Source of the DNA: Aquabacterium fontiphilum | GTDB taxonomy: Bacteria > Pseudomonadota > Gammaproteobacteria > Burkholderiales > Burkholderiaceae_C | Direction: 5' to 3' | Length of the DNA: 64,000 nt | Assembly (NCBI RefSeq): GCF_009909205.1 | Contig: NZ_JAAAPN010000003.1 | Location: 124,001-188,000 of the forward strand | Shown here: positions 38,201 to 45,393 of the stretch, piece by piece | How positions within the stretch are numbered: position 1 is the first letter of the stretch | Layout of the letters: every line of letters begins with the position of its first letter | Translations under genes and position numbers: made by a program | The notes under the pieces: model-generated | What the model was told of the DNA's origin: nothing | Seen by the model: only the letters and a program-made list of their open reading frames with translations | The model's database searches: none

Positions 38201-38850
38201 TGGCCCGGCGCGTGGCTTACCTGCGCGAGTATCAGGACGAGGCCTATGCCCAGCACTACGCCGACTGGGTGGCGCGCGTGCGGCAGGCCGAGGCCCCGCT
38301 GGGCGGTGAGCGGCTGACGCGGGAGGTGGCGCGCAACCTGTTCAAGCTCATGGCGATCAAGGACGAGTACGAGGTGGCTCGCCTGTTGACGGCACCGTCC
38401 TTCCGCGAGCAGGTGGCCGTGCAGTTCGAAGGCGAGTGGAAGATGGTCTTCCACTTCGCGCCACCTGCGTTCAGCGGCGCGTTGGCGTGGTTGACTGGGC
38501 GCCCGTCGCAGGTCGCGGGCCGGCCGGCCAAGCACCGCTTCGGACCGTGGGCGCAGCCGCTGATGCGGTGGCTGGCCAAGGGGCGCCGCATCCGTGGCAC
38601 ATGGCTCGACCTGCTGGCGCTGACCGCGGATCGCCGCGAAGACCGGGCGGTGTGGCAGGAGTACGAGATGCTGCTGACCCGCCTGTTGCCCCACCTGACG
38701 CGTGGCAACCTGGCGCTGGCCTGCCGCATGGCCGCCGTCCCGGACGGGATCCGGGGGTACGGTCCGGTGCGCCACGCCGCCATCGCATCGGCGCGGGCGC
38801 AGTGGCAGACGCTGTGGCAGCAGGCCTTTCATGGCCCGCTGGAGGAGTGA
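35230..38850 (+). CDS. indolepyruvate ferredoxin oxidoreductase, fused alpha/gamma-type
   Basis: Large TPP- and iron-sulfur-dependent 2-oxoacid oxidoreductase of 1206 residues, expected to decarboxylate aryl- or branched-chain 2-oxoacids to acyl-CoA. Order: pyrimidine-binding domain at the N-terminus (GYRGSPLGGYD), TPP-binding domain near 455-640 (MGGEGVTWVG, GDGTYFHSG), ferredoxin-like cysteines near 670-715 (CEGCGDCAVQSNC, CNQDLSCVKGFCPS), gamma domain near 755-950 (GIGGTGVITIG), and a C-terminal DUF6537-like region. AGGAGG precedes ATG 35230; the frame is open from 35170. Fused forms of this size are known in Burkholderiales. Confidence 0.93.
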   Translation: MNAPLPADVLKALATVSLDDKYTLERGLAFMSGVQALVRLPMLQRTRDAMAGLNTAGFISGYRGSPLGGYDHALWQAKAHLQAQHIVFQPGVNEELGATAVWGSQQLRLTPGPHRFDGVFGLWYAKGPGVDRSADVLKHANMAGTAPHGGVIAVAGDDHAAKSSSLAHQSDHIFKACGLPVFFPASVQEILDLGLHAYAMSRYAGLWAGMKTIQEVVESASTVCVDPDRVQIVLPDQTEFELPEGGLHIRWPDTPLAQEARLMDHKWYAALAYIRANRLNHTVIDSPDARLGIIASGKAYNDLRQALHDLGLDDEACRRIGLRVHKVGVVWPLEASITRAFATGLQEILVVEEKRQMIEYQLKEELYNWREDVRPNVLGKFTEPDGDFTGGEWSMANPVRNTLLRAKADLTPALIAKAVAQRMARLGLLERVDSDLRAHVAERLRVIEAKEHALARSGADAERAPWFCSGCPHNTSTTLPEGSRALAGIGCHYMAQWMDRNTGMVCQMGGEGVTWVGQAPFTDEPHVFVNLGDGTYFHSGILAVRQAIAAGVNITYKILYNDAVAMTGGQPIDGNLSVAAMTRELHAEGARRIVVVSDAPEKYGAVDDLAPGVTVFHRDRLDEVQQMLRATAGCTALIYDQTCATEKRRRRKRGKLPQATARVVINELVCEGCGDCAVQSNCLSVETVETPLGRKRRINQSSCNQDLSCVKGFCPSLVTIEGGRLKAPTPQAGAPRIDSLGELPHPALPACDQAYGIVVAGIGGTGVITIGQLLGMAAHIEGKGVVTQEAAGLAQKGGATWSHIQIAEQPDAIRTTKVGVAEADLVLGCDPIVAAHGNTLAVMHASRTRVALNTHQTPTAALVKDRDWRFPSGECEQVLAEQVGRERIRRMDAARLAEQVLGDAIYANPMMLGFAWQMGWVPLALASIHKAIELNGVKVGQNLAAFTWGRWAAHDPVQVARLTVPAQPVQWAGRGPKPSGQGSGEELDAMVARRVAYLREYQDEAYAQHYADWVARVRQAEAPLGGERLTREVARNLFKLMAIKDEYEVARLLTAPSFREQVAVQFEGEWKMVFHFAPPAFSGALAWLTGRPSQVAGRPAKHRFGPWAQPLMRWLAKGRRIRGTWLDLLALTADRREDRAVWQEYEMLLTRLLPHLTRGNLALACRMAAVPDGIRGYGPVRHAAIASARAQWQTLWQQAFHGPLEE

Positions 38851-38859
38851 GGCAAGCGG

Positions 38860-39513
38860 TCAGCGCTTGGTGTTGCGTTGGCAATCCAGGCCGTAGCGCT
38901 TCTTGACCTCGGCCACTTCGTTGGCCGGCGCGTCCTTCATCAGCACGCAGGTCGTGAAATGACCGTGCATGACCTTGGTCTGCTTGTCGTAGTACATCCA
39001 GTCTACGATGTCGCTGCGGGGAAAGCTGACCTGCTGCGAGAACGTGGTTCGCCGCAGCACGCGGGGTACATCATTGACGACGCCTCTGAACTGGCGCCCG
39101 TCGGCCGTTTCAACCGGCATGACCCACAGGTACTCGACGCGTTCGCCTTCCTTCAGTCGAACGCGCACCCCGATGGAATCGATGTGCGGCTTGTTGCCGG
39201 AGGCGGCCCGCAGAAAGTCTTCCAGCGTGCGCTGGGCCTGAATGAAGGCGCTGCGCATGGCGGGGTCGTCAGCCTTGAAGTCCACGACCTCCATCTTCTC
39301 ATCGGCCTTCTTGCTGGCTGGCGCTGTCCTGGCTGGCGTGGCCTGACGGCTGGCAGCCGGCCCTGAGGCCTTCGAGGCAGGCGAGGGGGCTGCAGCGGGG
39401 GATGCATTAGTCGACTGGGCCAGCACAGCAGCCGGGCCGGACAGGATAAAGGCGAGACCGGCAAGCAGCGCCGGTTGAGCGAATCGCAGGAACATGGACG
39501 ATGGCCGCGGCAT
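38860..39513 (-). CDS. exported DUF2314 domain protein
   Basis: 217 residues: an N-terminal signal peptide ending near AAVLAQS, an Ala/Pro/Ser/Lys-rich linker (about 33-72), and a DUF2314 domain similar in layout to E. coli YegJ (AFIQAQRTLEDFLRA, EYLWVMPVETADGRQFRGVV, DIVDWMYY, GHFTTCVL). Probably periplasmic; function unknown. ATG 39513 is used; the in-frame ATG 39495 gives a cleaner signal peptide. No strong ribosome site is seen for either. It converges with the IOR gene, stop codons 9 bp apart, with a small CAAGCG/CGCTTG hairpin between. Confidence 0.72.
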   Translation of the reverse strand: MPRPSSMFLRFAQPALLAGLAFILSGPAAVLAQSTNASPAAAPSPASKASGPAASRQATPARTAPASKKADEKMEVVDFKADDPAMRSAFIQAQRTLEDFLRAASGNKPHIDSIGVRVRLKEGERVEYLWVMPVETADGRQFRGVVNDVPRVLRRTTFSQQVSFPRSDIVDWMYYDKQTKVMHGHFTTCVLMKDAPANEVAEVKKRYGLDCQRNTKR

Positions 39514-39588
39514 GCCGCGTGTGAAGCCGAGATGATGGTGCGACCGAGTGTGCAGGAAAAAGTGCCCGCCACACGCTCGGGGTTAGCG

Positions 39589-40584
39589 CTAGGTCTTGGC
39601 CCGCCCGTCCGAGAGCGCCAGCATGGCCAGCAGGCAGTCGCGTTGGGCCAGGATGGCGTCGGGAATGGACACGTCGCCCGCCAGCGCGCGTTGGATCCAC
39701 GTTGCAGTGGTGCCCGGCTGGGCGTCGTCCGGCAGGGCCGGCAGACTGGTCAACACGCCATCGATCTGGGCCCGGCTGAGTGTGTCGTGCCTGGCGCCCT
39801 GAACAAAGGCGTCGAACCGGGGTTGTCGGCGCGCATCTGCCACCGGCTCGCCTTCGGTGCCACGCATCAGCAGCGCATCGGCGGCCGCGTGCTGCAGGTA
39901 GGCCGTCAGCGAATGCGCGTACTCAGGGTGGGTGTGGTTGACCACCCGCAGGCTGGGCACGGGCACCAGGCGGACGGCGCTGTCGCCGCTACCGCCGGCC
40001 CCCGCGAACGGATCCAGCAGTTTGGCCACCGTATGCCCTGGGTTGCGCAGCCCCACCGTCCAGCGCACATCGAGCAGCCGAGCCAAGCCGGGGCAGAGGC
40101 TGGCCACGGGCATGAAGGCGGGGCGCCCTGCGGCCCAGGTCGCGGCCAGATCGGCCACCGTGCGGGCAAGGCCCCAGCCCAGCGCCTCGAACACCTGTGC
40201 GGTGGTGACGCGCGTAGGGTCACGCTCTGGGCCGTGTACCAGCACGGCCACGCCTTCGCGTGCAAGCAGCGCAGCCAGCAGGGCGGTGAGGTTGGGCAGC
40301 TTGCGGGCGCCGTTGTAAGAGGGCAGCACCACCACGCCCTTGGTCGCCGCCGGGGTGGCCTGGTGCACCGGCAGGCAGCGGGCCAGCGTCGCGCGCACGA
40401 ATCCGTCCAGCTCCGGCACGGTTTCGCCCTTGATCCGCATGGCCAGGCAAAAGGCGCCTACTTCCAGGTCGGTCACCTGACCGTCCAGCACCTGGCTGAG
40501 GAGATCTTGCGCTTGTTCGGCGTTCAGCGGGCGGGCACCGTCCTTGCCTCGGCCAATCTCTTTGATGTAGGCAGCGATGCTCAT
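39589..40584 (-). CDS. ybiB: YbiB family protein (TrpD2, glycosyltransferase family 3 fold)
   Basis: 331-residue homologue of anthranilate phosphoribosyltransferase TrpD that in E. coli (YbiB/TrpD2) binds nucleic acids and lacks TrpD activity. The helical N-terminal domain ([19 protein letters not shown]) and a GT3-like core with [18 protein letters not shown] and [16 protein letters not shown] support this. The frame is open to 40617, but ATG 40584 fits the family start [19 protein letters not shown] (40596-40591) ends 6 nt before the ATG, so the mRNA may be leaderless. dcd is divergent. Confidence 0.87.
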   Translation of the reverse strand: MSIAAYIKEIGRGKDGARPLNAEQAQDLLSQVLDGQVTDLEVGAFCLAMRIKGETVPELDGFVRATLARCLPVHQATPAATKGVVVLPSYNGARKLPNLTALLAALLAREGVAVLVHGPERDPTRVTTAQVFEALGWGLARTVADLAATWAAGRPAFMPVASLCPGLARLLDVRWTVGLRNPGHTVAKLLDPFAGAGGSGDSAVRLVPVPSLRVVNHTHPEYAHSLTAYLQHAAADALLMRGTEGEPVADARRQPRFDAFVQGARHDTLSRAQIDGVLTSLPALPDDAQPGTTATWIQRALAGDVSIPDAILAQRDCLLAMLALSDGRAKT

Positions 40585-40590
40585 GTCCGC

Positions 40591-40596
40591 ATTATC
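40591..40596 (-). promoter_or_regulatory. -10-like box GATAAT, 6 nt before ybiB ATG
   Basis: On the minus strand GATAAT is followed by GCGGAC and ATG. The divergent dcd has CACAAT at 40613-40618 on the plus strand with a leader of about 18 nt and a normal CAGGAG ribosome site, so the two starts contrast. Confidence 0.45.
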
Positions 40597-40642
40597 TCCG
40601 GCGGCAATCGCGCACAATCACGCCTGTCACACAGGAGCATCC

Positions 40643-41212
40643 ATGAGCATCAAGTCCGACCGCTGGATCCGTCGCATGGCCGAGGAGCACGGCATGATCG
40701 AACCGTTCGAGCCGGGACAGGTCCGTGCCGCCTCAGACGGGTCGCGCATCGTCAGCTACGGCACCAGCAGCTACGGCTACGACATCCGGTGTGCCGACGA
40801 GTTCAAGATCTTCACCAACATCAACTCGACCATCGTCGACCCGAAGAACTTCGACGAGAAGAGCTTTGTGGATTTCAAGGGCGACGTCTGCATCATCCCC
40901 CCCAACAGCTTTGCGCTGGCGCGCACGGTGGAGTACTTCCGCATCCCCCGCACCGTCCTGACCATCTGCCTGGGCAAGAGCACCTACGCGCGCTGCGGCA
41001 TCATCGTCAACGTGACGCCGTTCGAGCCAGAATGGGAAGGCTACGTCACGCTCGAATTCAGCAATACCACGCCGTTGCCGGCCAAGATCTACGCGGGCGA
41101 AGGCTGTGCGCAGGTGCTGTTCTTCGAGAGTGATGAAGTGTGCGAAGTCAGTTACCGTGATCGAGGTGGCAAATATCAGGGCCAGCGGGGCGTCACGCTG
41201 CCTAAAACCTGA
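40643..41212 (+). CDS. dcd: dCTP deaminase
   Basis: Converts dCTP to dUTP as the main source of dUMP for thymidylate synthesis. The 189 residues start [20 protein letters not shown] and show the trimeric dUTPase-like fold: [56 protein letters not shown] with the catalytic Glu, and the closing loop [22 protein letters not shown] lies 7 bp before the ATG. The frame is open upstream to 40577. Confidence 0.96.
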   Translation: MSIKSDRWIRRMAEEHGMIEPFEPGQVRAASDGSRIVSYGTSSYGYDIRCADEFKIFTNINSTIVDPKNFDEKSFVDFKGDVCIIPPNSFALARTVEYFRIPRTVLTICLGKSTYARCGIIVNVTPFEPEWEGYVTLEFSNTTPLPAKIYAGEGCAQVLFFESDEVCEVSYRDRGGKYQGQRGVTLPKT

Positions 41213-41276
41213 GGCAGTTGCGTCGAAAACTCACTCAGACGTGGGCCACCGCGCTGCGGCGTTGCTTGCAGTCCGT

Positions 41277-41472
41277 TACAATTGCCGGCTGACATCAGGA
41301 ACGATTGCGCCTGCTTGACCACCGCTTGTGACGCTGCAAGGAACCCGCCGGGCAACGTCGCATCAAACACAACAATGCAGGTGGTTGCAGGGCTCGTGCG
41401 TGCCCGCAGGCGTCCGTGAGGAAGCCAGGGAGGGGGCAGGGCGCACCGGTGTCATCGTCGTAGTACCTTTTT
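41277..41472 (+). ncRNA. possible small transcript between dcd and the DUF1801 gene
   Basis: TACAAT (41277-41282) looks like a -10 box, and TTTTT at 41468-41472 follows a weak GGTGT/GTACC hairpin, so a transcript of about 180 nt is conceivable. It contains a 14-codon reading frame from ATG 41374 (MQVVAGLVRARRRP). It could equally be the 5' leader of the downstream gene. No known RNA family was recognised. Confidence 0.2.
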
Positions 41473-41491
41473 GAGTGGGCTTTCCCGCCTT

Positions 41492-41887
41492 ATGCGCCGA
41501 CCTCTTCAATCCCCCGCGCTCGTCAACGCGTTTTTTGACAGCCTGCGCCCCGACCAAAGCGAGACGGCCCAGACCATCCATCGCGCTATCCTGGCTGCCG
41601 CCCCCCAGCTGCGTCCGGAAGTGAAGTGGGGCAACCTCTGTTATCTCAACGATGGCGACAACCTGCTGGCTGTCGTACTGCACAAGGTCAACGCCCACGT
41701 CCAGGTATTCAACGGCGTGATGCTCGTGGCAGAGTTTCCCGAGCTGGAAGGTGCAGGCAAGGGCATGCGCCACATCAAGATGCGCTACCGCCAGCCGGTC
41801 AACGAGCAACTGATTCGCGAGCTGGCACTCGCCAGCGTACAGGCCTGGGCATCGAGCCGCCGACATGCGCCGCGCTGGGGCGGATGA
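41492..41887 (+). CDS. DUF1801 domain protein
   Basis: 131 residues of the DUF1801/YdhG-like fold, a small alpha/beta protein of unclear function. Family-like segments are ALVNAFFDSLRPDQSETAQ at the start, PEVKWGNLCYLNDGDNLLAV in the middle and RHIKMRYRQPVNEQLIREL near the end. ATG 41492 is preferred; a TTG at 41471 would add seven residues and overlaps the T-run of the preceding region. No obvious ribosome site is visible. The PHP-domain gene follows after 42 bp. Confidence 0.7.
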   Translation: MRRPLQSPALVNAFFDSLRPDQSETAQTIHRAILAAAPQLRPEVKWGNLCYLNDGDNLLAVVLHKVNAHVQVFNGVMLVAEFPELEGAGKGMRHIKMRYRQPVNEQLIRELALASVQAWASSRRHAPRWGG

Positions 41888-41894
41888 CCCTCTT

Positions 41895-41923
41895 GTGACA
41901 AGGCGCAGGCGTCGCGCTACGAT
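41895..41923 (+). promoter_or_regulatory. promoter of the PHP-domain gene, start on the ATG
   Basis: GTGACA (41895-41900), a 17-bp spacer and TACGAT (41918-41923) resemble a sigma70 promoter. The -10 ends 6 nt before ATG 41930, predicting a leaderless transcript. The -35 box begins 7 bp after the upstream stop. Confidence 0.5.
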
Positions 41924-41929
41924 CTTCAC

Positions 41930-42787
41930 ATGCATTTGCTCAACGCCGACCTCCACTCGCATTCCACGGTTTCAGATGGCACGCTGAGCCCTGAGCAGGT
42001 GGCGGCGCGCGCGCATGCAAACGGTGTGGCGCTGTGGGCGCTGACCGATCATGACGAGGTCGGCGGGCAGGCGCGCGCGTGCGAAGCCGCCCTGGCGCTG
42101 GGCATGGATTACCTGACGGGCGTCGAGATCTCGGTGACGTTCGCAGGGCAGACCGTCCACATCGTGGGCCTGGGTTTCGATGCCGAGCATGCGGAGTTGA
42201 CGCGTGGCCTGGCCGATACACGTGGGGGCCGCGAGCGGCGCGCCCGTGACATGGCCGACGACCTGGCCCGGGTAGGCATTCCGGGCGCATTCGAGGGGGC
42301 GCTCAAGTACGTGGGCAACCCGGACCTGATCTCGCGCACGCACTTCGCGCGCTTTCTGGTCGAACAAGGCATCTGCAGCGAAACGCATGAGGTGTTTCGC
42401 CGCTACCTCACCGAAGGCAAGCCTGGTTACGTGGAGCACCGCTGGGCGCGGTTGGCCGATGCCGTGGCTTGGATCCGCGGCGCAGGTGGTGTGGCGGTGA
42501 TTGCCCATCCCGCACGCTACGACTTTTCGCCCAATGAAGAGTATGCCCTGTTCACCGATTTCAAGGCTTTGGGTGGCGTGGGTGTCGAGGTGGTAACGGG
42601 CAGCCATACGGTGGCCGAGTACCAGCGCTATGCCGACATGGCACGCGAGTTTGACCTGCTGGCCTCTCGCGGGTCGGATTTTCACGACCCGGCGGAAAGC
42701 CACACTGACCTGGGCACCTTGCCCGATCTTCCTGGTTCGGTCACCCCCATCTGGGAAGCATTGGCCGACAAGGTCATTCGGGCGTAA
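41930..42787 (+). CDS. PHP-domain phosphoesterase (3',5'-nucleoside bisphosphate phosphatase, RNase AM/YciV type)
   Basis: 285-residue metal-dependent phosphatase. The N-terminus NADLHSHSTVSDGTLSPEQV supplies the HxH motif, LTDHDEVGG the next ligands, and later VIAHPARYDF and SRGSDFHDP complete the PHP metal site. Relatives (E. coli YciV/RNase AM, Chromobacterium CV1693) hydrolyse 3',5'-bisphosphonucleotides or trim RNA 5' ends. It is followed by the YciO gene; yciV and yciO are neighbours in E. coli too, which supports the call. No Shine-Dalgarno sequence precedes the ATG. Confidence 0.88.
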   Translation: MHLLNADLHSHSTVSDGTLSPEQVAARAHANGVALWALTDHDEVGGQARACEAALALGMDYLTGVEISVTFAGQTVHIVGLGFDAEHAELTRGLADTRGGRERRARDMADDLARVGIPGAFEGALKYVGNPDLISRTHFARFLVEQGICSETHEVFRRYLTEGKPGYVEHRWARLADAVAWIRGAGGVAVIAHPARYDFSPNEEYALFTDFKALGGVGVEVVTGSHTVAEYQRYADMAREFDLLASRGSDFHDPAESHTDLGTLPDLPGSVTPIWEALADKVIRA

Positions 42788-42823
42788 TGCCGATGCCGCG
42801 CCGACGCGCGGTAACCTCGGAGC

Positions 42824-43450
42824 ATGGCCCAATACTTCGAAGTTCATCCCGAACACCCCCAACTGCGCTTGCTTAAGCAGGCCGCAGACATTCTGCGGGC
42901 AGGCGGCGTCGTCGCCTTGCCCACCGATTCCAGCTATGCGCTGGTGTGCCACCTGGATGACAAGGCTGCCGTCGACCGCCTGCGTCGTTTGCGCGGCGTC
43001 GACGAGCGTCATCATCTGACGCTGCTGTGTCGCGATCTGTCCGAACTGGCCAATTACGCGCGTGTCGACAACCAGCAATACCGCCTGCTCAAGCTGGCCA
43101 CGCCCGGTCCGTACACCTTCATCCTGCCGGCCACCAAGGAGGTGCCGCGGCGGGTCTCACACCCATCGCGCCGCACCATCGGCCTGCGTGTGCCAGATCA
43201 CCGCACCGCCCAGGCCCTGCTGGCCGAGCATGCTCAGCCCCTGCTGGCCACGACGCTGATCCTGCCGGGCGACGAAGAGGCACTGAACGATGCGGCCGAG
43301 ATCCGCGCCAGGCTGGAAAAGCAAGTCCAGGCGGTGATCGACGCCGGGCCGTGTCCGATGTCACCCACGACGGTGATCGACATGAGCGATGGCGGCGTGA
43401 CCGTGGTGCGTCAGGGGCGCGGCGAACTCGAGCCGCTGGGGCTGGACTGA
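42824..43450 (+). CDS. yciO: YciO family L-threonylcarbamoyladenylate synthase-like protein
   Basis: 208 residues of the Sua5/YciO/YrdC fold, which binds ATP, threonine and bicarbonate in TsaC; YciO members have weak or no tRNA t6A role. Characteristic segments are ILRAGGVVALPTDSSYALV, LLCRDLSELANYA, PGPYTFILPATKEVPRR and the ending SPTTVIDMSDGGVTVVRQG. It follows the PHP gene by 36 bp. Its last 40 bp overlap the convergent glutaredoxin-like gene. Confidence 0.88.
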   Translation: MAQYFEVHPEHPQLRLLKQAADILRAGGVVALPTDSSYALVCHLDDKAAVDRLRRLRGVDERHHLTLLCRDLSELANYARVDNQQYRLLKLATPGPYTFILPATKEVPRRVSHPSRRTIGLRVPDHRTAQALLAEHAQPLLATTLILPGDEEALNDAAEIRARLEKQVQAVIDAGPCPMSPTTVIDMSDGGVTVVRQGRGELEPLGLD

Positions 43451-43806
43451 AGCGCCTGGCCGACCCATACCGGGTCGAATCCCAGGCGCCACTGGCCGTT
43501 GACCCGCATCAGCGGCACGCCTGGCGAGCCCTGGGCTTCAAACAGGCGGCGGCAGGCCGGCTCGCGGTCGATGTTGCACTCGCGCCAGTGCGCTTCGTTG
43601 CCATTCAGCCAGGCGCGAGCCTTGGCGCAGTAAGGGCAGGTGTCGGTCGTGAACATCAGCACCGAGCCTGTCTGGCTGAGCGTGCGCACCTGCTCGGCAG
43701 CCTGCGTATTGCGCCACCATGACCATGCCTGCTGCCCGCCCACGACCACGGCCAGGATGAGCGCGAGGCTCAGCCAGGATCGGGTGCGAACGGGCTGCGG
43801 TGTCAT
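43411..43806 (-). CDS. membrane-anchored glutaredoxin-like protein
   Basis: 131 residues with one N-terminal membrane helix (about 12-30) and a thioredoxin-fold domain beginning VLMFTTDTCPYCAKARAWL; the CPYC pair is at about 58-61. A cis-proline lies in SPGVPLMRVNG. With the helix orientation and a short basic N-terminus the redox domain is probably periplasmic. Substrate is unknown. The C-terminal 13 codons overlap the convergent yciO end. plsY lies 12 bp upstream on the same strand. Confidence 0.78.
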   Translation of the reverse strand: MTPQPVRTRSWLSLALILAVVVGGQQAWSWWRNTQAAEQVRTLSQTGSVLMFTTDTCPYCAKARAWLNGNEAHWRECNIDREPACRRLFEAQGSPGVPLMRVNGQWRLGFDPVWVGQALQSSPSGSSSPRP

Positions 43807-43818
43807 GGGGCGACGGTA

Positions 43819-44436
43819 TCAGGCCTTCTGGCCGATCTTGCTTTCCTGCCCGGCCAGCAGCTTACGGATGTTGGCGGCATGGCGCCAGATCAGCAAGGCG
43901 CTCATCAAGGCCACGGCGCCCGTCATCATGCCCAACCCATGGAACCACGCTTCCAGCAACGGTGCGGCCAGCGAGGCCGTCAGTGCAGCCAGCGACGAAT
44001 AGCGGAACACAGCGGCCATCGTCAGCCACACCAGCAACACCGCGCCGCCCAGCGCGGGCGCAAAGCCCAGCAGCACGCCGGCGGCGGTGGCGACGCCCTT
44101 GCCGCCCTCAAAACGGAAGAAGACCGGCCACAGGTGGCCAATGAAGGCGCCCAGGCCCACCGCGGCCACAGCGGGTGCCGGCCAGCCCAGGGCCACCACC
44201 GCGGCCACCGGCACATAACCCTTGAGGGCATCGAACACCAGTGTCAGGATGGCGGCCCCCTTGTGCCCGGAGCGCAGCACGTTTGTGGCTCCGGGGTTGC
44301 CCGACCCGTAAGTGCGGGGGTCGTCGAGACCGAAGAGTCGGCTGACGATCACCGCAAAAGAGAGGGATCCGATCAGGTAGGCTGCCAAGGCGCCAATGGC
44401 AGCCAGGGCGGGCAGGGGCAAGGCATTCGGGTTCAC
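43819..44436 (-). CDS. plsY: glycerol-3-phosphate acyltransferase PlsY
   Basis: Inner-membrane enzyme that acylates glycerol-3-phosphate from acyl phosphate, the first step of phospholipid synthesis with PlsX. The 205 residues show the family loops YLIGSLSFAVIV, GSGNPGATNVLRSGHK, GHLWPVFFRFEGGKGVAT and a late LxIWRHAANIRKLLAG. The start is GTG 44436; no strong ribosome site is seen. TAAACT on the minus strand at 44475-44470 may be its -10 box. Confidence 0.94.
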   Translation of the reverse strand: MNPNALPLPALAAIGALAAYLIGSLSFAVIVSRLFGLDDPRTYGSGNPGATNVLRSGHKGAAILTLVFDALKGYVPVAAVVALGWPAPAVAAVGLGAFIGHLWPVFFRFEGGKGVATAAGVLLGFAPALGGAVLLVWLTMAAVFRYSSLAALTASLAAPLLEAWFHGLGMMTGAVALMSALLIWRHAANIRKLLAGQESKIGQKA

Positions 44437-44592
44437 GAGGCAAAAGATGGCTGACGCAACAAACCCGCCAGTTTAGTGCCTGCGCCGTGGCAGGCCGGTC
44501 GGCGGCACGTCGGGCGGGTTTATCCCACGTCGGGGAACGCGTGGTGCTCCGCACAATGCCGCCCATTCAAGAGGCGCAACCCGGGACCGACC

Positions 44593-45342
44593 ATGATCAC
44601 CTACGACCGTTCGAGCTCAAGCATGTGGAAGCGCGGCTGGCTGTGGGTGCCGCTGGTCGGTGTGCTGGCAGGCGCGGCCTTCTGGTGGTGGCAGATGCGT
44701 TTGCCCGGCCAGCAGGCGGATGCGCGCGCGGCCGCTGGGAGCGCGTCCAGCGGGGGCGCCATCCAGCCATTGGACGGCGGCGGTGCACTGACGCCCTTGC
44801 CAGCGCCCACCCTGGGCGGTCCTCGTCCATCGGACTTCACCGAGCCTGAATGGGCTGCTTTGAAGGAGGCCATGTCCCGAACGGACAACCCCGAGCGTGA
44901 GCTGGCTCGCGTGGTGGCCTATCTACGTTTCCAGCGCAGCTTCGAGCGGTGGCAGAGCCTGCAGGACAGCCCTGATGCGCGCGCCCGCCATGCGCTGGCG
45001 CAGCAGTTGATCGAGGGCGTGCCCGAGCGAGTGCGGCAGGGCGAGATCGGCATGGGCGAAGCCATGCTGCTGCAGACCGCATTGCTGGTCGACATCGAGC
45101 CCGATGAGCAGGCCCGCAAACAGCGCCTGGAGCGGCTCCAGGCCGAGCTCGCCGAGGCTGCACCCAAGCCGGACGCCGAACAGCAGGCCCGCGAGGCGGC
45201 CTTGCTGGCTGAGTACAAGCGCCGCGAGGCGGCCATTGTGGCCGACTACCAGGCGCGTCCCGAGAGCCAGCGCAACCACGCGCAGCTCGAAGAGGCGCTT
45301 GAGGCTGCGCGTCGGTCGGTTTATGGAACGGGCCGCCCCTGA
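44593..45342 (+). CDS. hypothetical membrane-anchored protein with helical C-terminal region
   Basis: I do not recognise this 249-residue protein. A short N-terminus (SSSMWKRGW) precedes one membrane helix (about 15-32), then a Gly/Ala/Ser-rich linker (about 40-75), then a long highly charged helical region (about 85-245) rich in Glu, Arg and Ala that may form coiled coils. Sequences such as RRSVYGTGRP close it. ATG 44593 has GAGG upstream; ATG 44623 is another option. CACAAT at 44552-44557 could be its -10 box. Overall design resembles accessory or chaperone-like periplasmic proteins, but no function is assigned. Confidence 0.6.
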   Translation: MITYDRSSSSMWKRGWLWVPLVGVLAGAAFWWWQMRLPGQQADARAAAGSASSGGAIQPLDGGGALTPLPAPTLGGPRPSDFTEPEWAALKEAMSRTDNPERELARVVAYLRFQRSFERWQSLQDSPDARARHALAQQLIEGVPERVRQGEIGMGEAMLLQTALLVDIEPDEQARKQRLERLQAELAEAAPKPDAEQQAREAALLAEYKRREAAIVADYQARPESQRNHAQLEEALEAARRSVYGTGRP

Positions 45343-45393
45343 GGCCGACACCTGCGTGTGCGGGCCCGGTGGGGCCGATAGAATCGGTCCCAC

